Below are positions 55,431 to 64,000 of a stretch of 64,000 nucleotides of DNA, in pieces. The DNA is from Gymnopus androsaceus JB14. Lineage: Eukaryota > Basidiomycota > Agaricomycetes > Agaricales > Omphalotaceae. Below the pieces are notes generated by a model. That model did not search any database. It was not told the origin of the DNA and saw only the letters and a program-made list of their open reading frames with translations. The number at the start of each line of letters is the position of its first letter. The first letter of the stretch is position 1. The stretch is taken from contig ML769662.1 in assembly GCA_009733575.1 (NCBI GenBank), forward strand, positions 22,591 to 86,590, in the 5' to 3' direction. Both the position numbers and the translations under genes were made by a program.

Positions 55431-56029
55431 CTCACGGCCAACAGCGTCTAGATCTTCTTGGTCTTCTTCCCACTGTCGAAGTCATCAACGGCTTAATCGT
55501 GTGCTACTTTGAGTACTGCAACTGGATCTACAGACACGTCAATCAAACAGCATCCTCTCGGAACTGGGAACACTTGAAGAAGAATGGCGTCAATTCTGAC
55601 CACATAATCCTCGCACTCGCTAGAGTGCAATGATGGCCATTACTATCATGTCGGCGCATTCCCAGTCTCTGGCTTCACCGAGCTCACAGCAGGCCCAGCC
55701 TTACGAGGTGCAGCAGCAACAAGTGTACCCTAACTCCTCGAGTATGCATACGTCATATGGTACGTGGACGATTCGATGTGGGGCACAGCCGTTGGGTTTG
55801 GACAGAGAGAGTGGTCTCAATGATTGGACGGGTTCAGGCCCGCTCCCAGCGTTGTATCACATCGTCGGCATCGAGCCAATTGCATTCTTGAACGTAGCGA
55901 TCTTTGGCAGCTTTTTCAATTATTTGTCATTTTTTTCATGTACATATGTCTTTCCGCCATCTATTGTTCATTTCTGTCTTGCGTTCTTATTCTGAAGGAT
56001 TCCTCAAGTTGGATGGGATTAGTTTCTCT

Positions 56030-56300
56030 TGAGTGAGGAGGATCTGGGTTCGAGGGATAGCGCGCGGCTGAGGGCATGAGATTGTGCGCGATTAAATTCT
56101 TCGAGTTCCAACCCCTTGTATTCGTATTGTACAAAGGTGGACAAAGCCACGGCTCCGTGCTATGTCCAAAAAAGGATCAAACCCTTCCTTATATGTAACG
56201 TGGGAACCATCACTTAATTGTTCTGCGGGAGAAACCATTCCTTTTGTTCGAACAATGAACAAAAACGCACAATAAGCCTCTTCAGTTCCCCTTCACGACG
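56030..56300 (+). repeat. Inverted copy of MYND-1 3' region
   Basis: The word CTGGGTTCGAGGGAT and the GCGCGCGGCTGAGGGCATGA stretch match 24945-24995; from about 56090 the sequence is the reverse complement of about 24370-24510. So this end contains both direct and inverted joins. Homology stops at about 56300/24370. Confidence 0.7.
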
Positions 56301-56523
56301 ACGTCTATTGTTCTTTGCAAGAATGAGGTATATAAGAACCTTAGCGGGGAGCAGGGAGACCCACATCGCAAACGTTGAACACTTCAACGACCGCCTCTCT
56401 CTCTTTCTCTCCTTTTACGATTCTCTTTTTTCCTTTCACTTCTTGCAACGCAAGTAGAATTTTGAAGCCAGGTGCTCTACGACCGTCCACGAAACCAGCA
56501 ACTTTCCTTATACGACATTGACC

Positions 56524-58194
56524 ATGTTTTCTCAACTTTCCTCCACCTTTGTCCTTGCCCTAGTGGCTTCTGTAAACGCTGCCCCGACTCTTAACCGACC
56601 CATGCATCGTTCTGGCAACTTTTTCGCCATTCATCGTCGAGAAGCGTCCCCAGATGTGGTCAAACAAAACGCCTTGGCTGCTCAGGCTCAAAACGCTGCT
56701 TTTGCTGCATTGACTGCCAATTCTTCCTGCCAAAGTGAGTCTAATAGGATTTCGTATTATTCTTATCTAACTTTCATCCTCTTTCAGCTGGTACAGATGC
56801 TTGTGTCGAGGGCTCTTTCGCTCAGTGCACCGGTTCCACATTCGCTCTGACCCCGTGCTCGCAAGGATTGTCGTGCTTTGCTCTTCCGTTGCTCAACAGC
56901 AACGGCACGTCCATCGCTTGCGATACCGAGGCAGATGTAGTGGCAAGGATGGAGAATGCCGGTGTTAGTGGTGGAATTGACGGCGCAGGTGCTGGATTGA
57001 ACAGTACTACTAACTCAACGACCGTCCACGGCTACTGGATCCAACTCTACGGCTGATACCGGAGATGATGAAGACTCTGCATCCTGCTCGGGCTCTGATT
57101 CGACCGATTCCGACGACGCTGTTTCTGACGCCGCATCAGTCCCTCTGGGGACCGGAACCGTTGTGTCTGCTACTGCATCAATCATCAGCGCTTCGTCTGT
57201 TGCTTCAGCATCTATCTCCTCTGCAAACGCGGGCTCCACAACAGTCACTATTGACGTCCCAGGAGGTGGTGCATTCCCGACTGCGGCTGTAGCTGCTGCT
57301 ATTGCCTCTATCGCATCGGAATTATCGGCGAGCGCTGACGCCTCAGCTTCCCCGACCTCCGCCGCACAGGATGCTTCCATAACCTCTGTTGCACAAGATA
57401 CTACCACCATCTCTGTTTCACAGGATGCATTCCCCAGTTCGTCTTTCTCAGCCGCTATCGCATCCATTGCATCAGCTTTATCGGAGAGTTCTGCTGAGGC
57501 TTCTGCAACTTCTGCCGGGCAGAATTTATTCTCCCTCATTCCTACCAGCTCTTCTGCTGTACCTGAACCTACTGCCTCGGCGACAGCAGCTGTTCGTCGT
57601 GCTATCCGCGGCCGTCAGATCCTCTCGACCGACAGCATTTCGAGTGTTAGTATCTCTTCATCTTCATCGTCGTCTGCTACTAGCAGTGTCAGTTCCGCTG
57701 CCACTACCAGTGCCAGCACCTCAGAAAGCACGTCTTCCGCTGTTACCACTTCAACTGGTACCGACAGTGTGATTGCTACCGAGGCCACTACTAGTGCGAG
57801 CGCTACCACTGACGCAGTTGTCGGAGCTGGACCCACCGTTACGGTGACCACGACGATGTTTTTAGTCGTTGGTCCTACTGGAACAGCTACGGCGGTTCTT
57901 TCCACTGATATCGACTCTGGAGTTTCAAGTACGGGAATTGCTTCTACATCTATCGCAGCTACGACTTCGACTGCCATTCCGTCCGCTTCTACTTCCATCT
58001 CCTCATCCACCGATTTAGACTCCTCCGTAACAATCTCATCTTCCAGCGTCTCTGCCACAACGACATCCTCCTCCTCCTCGGACGCAGCTTCCGCTACCAC
58101 CACCTCTACAGACGTCGACTCTTCTGCCACTTCCACTTCCACATCCACCTCTACTGCTGACGGTTTCGAATTTACCGGTACCAACAGTGCTTGA
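56524..58194 (+). CDS. Ser/Thr/Ala-rich secreted protein (mucin-like)
   Basis: Signal peptide MFSQLSSTFVLALVASVNAA, intron 56735-56787, then a Cys-containing module TGTDACVEGSFAQCTGS, LTPCSQGLSCFALPLLNSNG, TSIACDTEADVVARM (six cysteines, seen in many basidiomycete secreted proteins), then about 380 residues of Ser/Thr/Ala with dibasic RRAIRGR in the middle (possible protease site). The tail is heavily O-glycosylated in proteins of this kind. A one-base shift near 57022 (NSTT to STATGSNSTADTG) is needed; total length is one base over a multiple of three, giving 538 residues. No GPI signal is evident. Cell-wall or extracellular role inferred. Confidence 0.75.
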
Positions 58195-59169
58195 GGTCGG
58201 CGCCCTTGGGCTCGGGCTACGGCTGCCATGTAATCATAGTCACACGAACTTTTTCTCTCTCTCTCTCTTCCCATCTTACGAAGATGAATACGGATAAGTA
58301 CCAGTATTCAGTGTATCGATAGCATTTATAATTTACTTAATTCAGGGATTACTTAGATAGTAGTACGGTGTACAGTGTAGGTGTAGAATCAACAAGACAT
58401 CCTCCCGACCGGAGGGAAACTGCATATTTTGAACGGCTTCAGAAGCCTTAAGTCGTCACATTCACAAGTTGGTATCGATATCGATCTTAGAGCTGGCGCA
58501 TACATAACATTCTAGCAAGGTGGGTCTCCAGGTGTCTGCCGCCCAACCTATCAAGTATATCTACTAGACCTGCCTTCAACCAGTTTGGATATTAGCAGGT
58601 ACAACAAGGAAGATACGCTCTTTCCTCAGCGAGGCTCGATTTGTAACATTTCAATGATGATCGGCTAAGTGGCTTAGTCCTAAGGCTAGTCGGAGACCTT
58701 CGTGGCTCGTATCCTTGATGCTGCCACCAGTGCGAAAGAGAAGGAGCAAATGAATAAGAATCATGAACCTTCCATTTATTTTCAAGTCAATTCTGGGATC
58801 ACTTAGTACAGGTTGTAAGTATGGTGTGTAAGTGTAAGTACTAGATGAACGCAGAGCAGGTGTAATGCAACTTAACACAAAACATGCTCTCATCGAATAG
58901 GGAAGCTTAACCTAGGAACGAAAAGAATCTGAACGTCAAGTTATACTAGTAAAGATTGTCGCGTGTGTAGACTCTCGTAAGACAAGCTTGCCTAATTTAG
59001 AGTCAGATTTGTCGTTGAATTCCAAAGCTGGAAAGCCTGGCATTGATATCTAGGGTCTACCAAAGGAGGTGCTATATGTTATACACTTCATTTATGTCGT
59101 GTATTACTCTGCCTACGGGAGACTAGTGCTACATCACCACTTGCAGGACACAAATCTCTGTCAATGAGC
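58195..59169. other. Intergenic and GST 3' flank
   Basis: A CT run lies at 58255-58271. From about 58800 the sequence matches 60410-60660 (ACAGGTTGTAAGTATGGTG, TCGCGTGTGTAGACTCTCG), so the 3' flank belongs to the duplicated GST unit. Confidence 0.5.
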
Positions 59170-59973
59170 TCAGAGGACAGCACTATACTTCTCAACAGCC
59201 ATCATCAACCGCTCCCACCTCCCTCCATGCCAACTCATAATCCTTGTCCACTCCGCGCTCTCTTTTCCATGCATAGATTTCAACGCGGCAAGCACGCTTG
59301 CTATCACAAAATCCGCAAACGAAGGCGTATCGCCCATAACCCAAGTATCGCCATCCTTATTCAACGCATTCAAAGCCCCAAACGCATCTTTCACCTTATG
59401 CCACTCTGCATCCTTTGCTTCTGGAGGAACACGAAGAGCCTCCAAGGTAGGCACACCAAATTGTTCCGAACGATGCTTGTTGAAATATTCAACGCTGCCA
59501 GGGTTAAGTAGCATCAATGGCACATCGACGATGATGAACTTAATGACGAGCGGCAGCAGCATGGAGGAAAACAGCTGCTGGAAGGCACCTTGGAGGGCGT
59601 GCGTTCCCGGGGGAAAGAGTTTGGGAGTAGAAGGGTAGGTCTCGTCGAGGTACTCTGCAATCAAGACAGAGTCTGCGATCACAGTTCCAGTGGAATCATC
59701 GTAAATGGTTGGGATCGTATACAACGGGGAACCATCGGCTTTCTTCGAGGTCGGAGCTGCACCGATCTTTTTCATCATCGGCTCGACATCAGGATATTCA
59801 AGCCAAACCGTTTTGTAAGGGAGGCCTTTGTAGTTCAAGCTATACCTAAAGCACACCAAATTCAGCTCGGGGCAATGGTATAGTTTGTACAATCATACAC
59901 ACCTTGTTTTCCAAACATTTGGATTCCATGGTACACCCTTGGCTTTTCCATCGAAATCGTAAAGGGTGATCAT
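59170..59973 (-). CDS. Glutathione transferase, fungal class FuA-like, copy 1
   Basis: Two exons (59973-59903, 59845-59170) with a 57-bp intron, 248 codons. N domain: MITLYDFDGKAKGVPWNPN, RYSLNYKGLPYKTVWLEYPD, PLYTIPTIYDDSTG (cis-Pro), IADSVLIAEYLDETYPSTP (Ser of the glutathione site). Helical C domain: GVPTLEALRVPPEAKDAEW, GDTPSFADFVIASVLAALKS. This is the etherase-like GSTFuA type of wood-decay basidiomycetes, which binds plant phenolic compounds. Intact. Confidence 0.85.
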
Positions 59974-60196
59974 CTTCAAGTTCTGGTTGGTGGATATCGA
60001 CCCTACAGCCTGAGCGGACTCTTAAGTAAACTTTCGGTGTTCAATCAGCACTGAGCTTCCCGCAATGCTCTCTAAGCATCCTTTGGTGCTCACTAAGCTT
60101 CCTGCGATGCTCGCTATGCTTGGAAGGAAGGAAGTATATTACACGGCTTGGAAATGGTCCAGGGCTGATTTGATTTATGCTTCAAACACACCAGGT

Positions 60197-60229
60197 TGAA
60201 AGGAAGGAAGGAAGGAAGGAAGGAAGGAA
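60197..60229. repeat. (GGAA)n microsatellite
   Basis: Seven or so tandem GGAA units, followed by GTATATTACACGGCTTGG; the same follow-on occurs after a shorter run at about 60122. Sequence next to it is shared with 34783-34925. Confidence 0.85.
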
Positions 60230-60666
60230 GTATATTACACGGCTTGGTCCAAGATCTGAACGCCGGCTAAGCCGAGGAGTAACCCGATGCGGCACTAGCA
60301 TCTTTGTCCTCGGGGCATTCATGGAAGGTGAGGACGAGCTCACAACTGACCCGCGAAGTCGCTGCTGTAGATCCCCTGCCCTTCATGAACACCAAGCTTC
60401 TGGGAACACTTAGAAGTTAGTACAGGTTGTAAGTATGGTGTGTAAGTGTAAGTACTAGATGTACGCAGAGCAGGTGTAATGTAACTTAAAACTCTGAACA
60501 TCAAGTTATGGTAAATGTTGTCGCGTGTGTAGACTCTCGCAAAGACAAGCTTGCCTAATTTAGAGTCAGATTTTTCGTTGAATTCCAAAGCTGGCATTGA
60601 TATCTAGGGCCTACCAAAGGAGGTGCTACATCGCCACTTGCAGGAAACAAATCTCTGTCAATGAGC

Positions 60667-61469
60667 TCAGAGGACAGCACTATACTTTTCGACAGCCATC
60701 ATCAACCGCTCCCACCTCCCTCCATGCCAATTCATAATCCTTTTCCACTCCGCGCTCTCCTTTCCATGCATAGATTTCACCGCGGCAAGCACGCTTGCTA
60801 TCACAAAATCCGCAAATGAAAGTGTATCACCCATAACCCAGGTATCGCCATCCTTCATCAGCGCATTCAAAGTTCCAAACACATCTTTCACCTTATTCCA
60901 CTCTGCGTCTTTTGCTTCTGGAGGAACACGAAGAACCTCCAAGGTCGGCACACCAAGTTCTTCTGAACGACGCTTGTTGAAATATTCAGCGCTGCGAGGG
61001 TTAAGTAGCATGATTGGTATATCGACGATGATGAGCTTAACGATGAGTGGCCCCATCATGGATGAAAACAGATCCCGGAAGGCACCTTGGAGGGCGTGCG
61101 TTCCCGGAGGAAAGAGTCTCGGAGTAGAAGGGTAGGTCTCGTCGAGATACTCTGCAATCAAGGCAGAGTCTGCGATCGTAGTTCCAGTGGAATCATCGTA
61201 GATGGCTGGGATTGTATAGGACGGGGAACCATCGGCTTTCTTTGAGGTCGGAGCTGCACCGATCTTTTTCATTGTCGGCTCGACATCAGGAAATTCAAGC
61301 CATACCGTTTTGTAAGGGAGGCCTTTGTAGTTCAGGCTGTATCTAAATCATACTAAATTTAGCTCCAGGATAATCGCAAAGTGTACAATGGTACATACCG
61401 TGTCTTCCAAACATTTGGATTCCATGGTACACCTTTAGCTTTTCCATCGAAATCGTAAAGGGTGATCAT
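60667..61469 (-). CDS. Glutathione transferase, fungal class FuA-like, copy 2
   Basis: Same two-exon layout, start MITLYDFDGKAKGVPWNPN at 61469, intact 248 codons. Differs from copy 1 in the C domain (SSMMGPLIVKLIIVDIPIML, RSEELGVPTLEVLRVPPEAK). Flanks are also duplicated, giving a unit of about 1.5 kb repeated in direct order. Confidence 0.85.
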
Positions 61470-62041
61470 CTTCAAGTTCTGGTTGGTGGATATCGACCCT
61501 ACAGCCTGAGCGGACTCTTAAGCAAACTTTCGGTATTCACTCAGCACTGAGCTTCCCGCAATGCTCTCTAAGCATCCTTTGATGCTCACTAAGCTTCCTG
61601 CGATGCTCGCTATTATGCTTGGAACAATGGTCCAGGGCTGATTTGATTTATGCTTCAGAATACACCAGGTTGAAAGGAAAGTCGCCGGAGCAAACCTGCG
61701 CATTGTACCTACTACCGAACTTCTGATCCGGAATTCAATTTGATGTTGTAGATACGCTTATAAAGCGCCAAGGATGACAAGTAGAAATGTATGCATACCT
61801 AAAAAGCATTATGTATTACCTTTCGAAGTGACAGCGCAGAACGACAGCTCAGTATGTTTACGCTTCGTGACGCGCGTCGCGGCGTCTGACGGAGAAATAT
61901 GGAAACTAGCTGACAAAAGAGCGTACCTTTCTCATTGTACTAGGGCGGCAGTTTGCATCCTTGTCGAGCAAGTCGTCATTGAATCCGTTAGGGTTTACCA
62001 ACAGGAAACAAATCTGCAGGAAATAGACCCCTCTCCTAAGG
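61470..62041. other. Intergenic in the GST array
   Basis: Left part is the duplicated GST 5' flank with a GCTTCCCGCAATGCTCTC word. TATAAAGCGCC at about 61758 is a relaxed form of the promoter word. No gene. Confidence 0.4.
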
Positions 62042-62854
62042 AGCTCAGAGAGTCGGAACAGCACTACTGTACTTCTCGACAGCCATCATCAATCGTTCCC
62101 ACCTCCCTTCGTGCCAGCTCATAATCTTCTTCCACTCCCCGCTCTCCTTTCCATACAAGCATCTTACCGTAACAATCCAGTTTGCGATCACAAATTCTGC
62201 AAAGGAAGGCATACTTATCACCCATAACCCAAGTATCGCCATCCTTATTCAACGCATTCAAAGTCCCGAATGCATCTTTCACTTTCTCCCACTCTGCATC
62301 CTTTGTTTCCGGAGGAACACGAAGAGCCTCCAAGGTCGGCACACCAAACTCTTCCGAACAATATTTGTTGAAATGTTCAAGGCTGCGAGGGTTAAGTAAG
62401 ATCAATGGTATATCGACGATGACGAGTTTTTGGAGGTGTTCCGATTTGGAGGAAACCAGTTCCCGGAAAGCACCTTGGAGGGCGTGCGTTCCAGGGGGAA
62501 TGAGTCTCGGGGTAGAAGGGTAAGCCTTGTCAAGATACTCTGCAATCAAGGCAGAGTCGGCGACCAGTGGAATCGTCGTAAATGGCTGGAATCGTATACA
62601 ACGGGGAACCACCGGCCTTCAACTTTGAGGTCGGAGCTGCGCCGATCTTTTTCATCGTTGGTTCAACATCAGGATATTCAAGCCAAACAGTTTTGTAAGG
62701 GAGGCCTTTGTAATTCAAGCTGTACCTAAATCATACCAAATTCAGCTCCAGAATAATCGCAAAGTTTGTACAATCGTACATACCTTGTCTTCCAAACATT
62801 TGGATTCCACGGTACACCCTTGGCCTTTCCATCGAAATCGTACAGGGTGATCAT
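62042..62854 (-). pseudogene. Glutathione transferase, copy 3 (deletions, frame breaks)
   Basis: Start codon and first exon remain (62854). A deletion of about 10 bp near 62560 removes codons before ADSALIAEYL, and a second break near 62213 replaces GDTPSFADF by GDKYAFLCR. Insertions add codons in SKLKAGGSPLY. The C domain GVPTLEALRVPPETKDAEW is otherwise readable. Confidence 0.8.
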
Positions 62855-63786
62855 CTTCAAGTTCTGGCTGTAGGTTGGGGATATCTGCCATGCGTGGTGA
62901 GAATCCAGACTCCACTGTATGGATGGATGCAGTTAGTACACGGCTGGTCACCAGATAGAAATGCCGGGTTCCAGCTCAGCCTCTTGACCCATAATGCATT
63001 GCTATTTAAACCGGCCGACGGCGCTATAGCAAGTACTGTATGCAGGTATAGACGTAATGCAGCGAGATAGAAAGCTGCTTGGCCGTAGGAAGACCAAAGA
63101 GATCCATACATCCAAAGACGAGGGCTCAGCGCTCGCGAATGTTCAGGATGATACTCAATCACTATTTTGTAGCCTTGCCGAAGCTGATTGTTAGGTGTTA
63201 ATTGACATTCCGTGGGATGGTTAACGGTGCAGGTGCAGAAAGGTGAAAGGATTTCTGTCAGAATTGTTGACGCAAACAAGAAAATTCGAGTTACTTCCAA
63301 GGACAACGTCCTGAACTACATCTGGGTTCGAGGACAATTACAGAGTACAGGCTGGCACTCATGATCCACTCGTATTAGACACGAGGACGAATGAAGTGTT
63401 TCTTTTTTTGAAGGACGAGTGCAATACAGTCATCGATTGCGTTCAAACGCCAGTAATTCCGAAAGGATGTCCGCAGGGTTCACTGTTCAAACTACTGTGC
63501 AGCGAATGGCGTGCAATACAGCCACAAGGAGCACCAAACAAAATCCGACATCTTCTAATGAGCCTAATCCTCGCAGCTAACCGCCTTACGTGCAACGCAT
63601 GGTGCAACTGTCTTCTTGAATTGACATACACGACCAGTATCGCACCGATGGCAAATAGCACATTACATGCTATTAATTCATAGAAATTTGCTCTCTCCTG
63701 TGAGATGCGGTCGCAAGATTCCCAACCAGGTGTTTCTCGATAATATATTTTGGGGGGAGCTAGTACATTCGAGGCTGAAACAAATC
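62855..63786. other. Intergenic
   Basis: No recognised gene. Plus-strand frame 63396-63683 and its minus shadow carry no domain I know. Confidence 0.35.
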
Positions 63787-63792
63787 TCTCTC

Positions 63793-64000
63793 CTAATGAG
63801 CTCAGAGGACAGCACTATACTTCTCGACAGCCATCATCAACCGCTCCCACCTCCCTCCATGCCAACCCATAATCCTTTTCCACTCTTCGCTCTCCTTTCC
63901 ATACAAGCACCTCATCGTAACAATTGGGCTTGCTATCACGAAAATCTGCGAACGAAGGCGTATCGCCCATAACCCAAGTATCGCCATCTATCTCTCTCTT
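63793..64000 (-). pseudogene. Glutathione transferase, copy 4, cut by the window end
   Basis: C-terminal codons WHGGRWERLMMAVEKYSAVL and stop at about 63793, then an extra A near 63941 shifts the frame between GDTPSFADF and VIAS. The last 15 bases (TATCTCTCTCTCTT) differ from the other copies. The gene runs off the window. Confidence 0.7.

Noticed and set aside
57015..58274. Long minus-strand frames (174 and 219 codons)
   Set aside because: They are shadows of the Ser/Thr/Ala-rich coding region; low-complexity codons keep the other strand open.
62857..63306. Minus-strand frame of 149 codons as a gene
   Set aside because: No recognised domain, odd composition, no splice or promoter support.

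Overview
This window is nuclear DNA from a filamentous basidiomycete, most likely an agaricomycete mushroom. The evidence is genes split by many introns of about 48-65 bp with GT-AG ends, a DUF6533-type seven-helix membrane protein, fungal-specific (FuA-like) glutathione transferases, CBM1/GH5 cellulase remains, F-box and kinase-like families, and dense duplicated accessory DNA. I saw no rRNA, CRISPR or convincing tRNA.

Layout. 0-5.8 kb: HIS5 (histidine synthesis), the wreck of a GH5 cellulase, CIAO1 (cytosolic Fe-S assembly) and an F-box protein. 6.0-8.6 kb: a decayed kinase-like gene plus a copied scrap of its 5' end. 8.9-15.8 kb: a Bin3/MePCE-type RNA-cap methyltransferase, a ubiquitin hydrolase and ILV5 (branched-chain amino acids). 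16.2-37.2 kb: an accessory block with four copies of a LovC/ToxD-like enoyl-reductase gene, two large MYND zinc-finger genes and their fragments, a C2H2 gene and two tandem-repeat arrays. 37.5-50.7 kb: ordinary genes, namely CtIP/Sae2 (DNA-end resection), a secreted protein, a conserved acidic protein, a DUF6533 membrane protein, a p24 cargo receptor, a glutathione transferase and a DUF4336 protein. 50.9-56.3 kb: an inverted, rearranged copy of the MYND-reductase-MYND block with a fifth reductase; a caspase-like gene lies inside the broken MYND copy. 56.5-58.2 kb: a serine/threonine-rich secreted protein. 59-64 kb: a head-to-tail array of GSTFuA-like genes, two intact, one decayed, one cut by the window end.

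Common themes. The housekeeping genes share a short promoter word (TAAGCGCC or its reverse complement, with GGCGCC variants) mostly 30-210 bp before the start codon. HIS5 and ILV5 also each carry TGACTC, the general amino-acid-control core. Several otherwise well-preserved genes (methyltransferase, ubiquitin hydrolase, caspase-like, secreted mucin-like, acidic protein, one MYND gene) contain single-base frame breaks. In four of them the total coding length is off by exactly one base, which suggests consensus indel errors. The reductase, MYND, kinase, GH5 and GST copies show real decay as well: multi-base deletions, nonsense codons and truncations.
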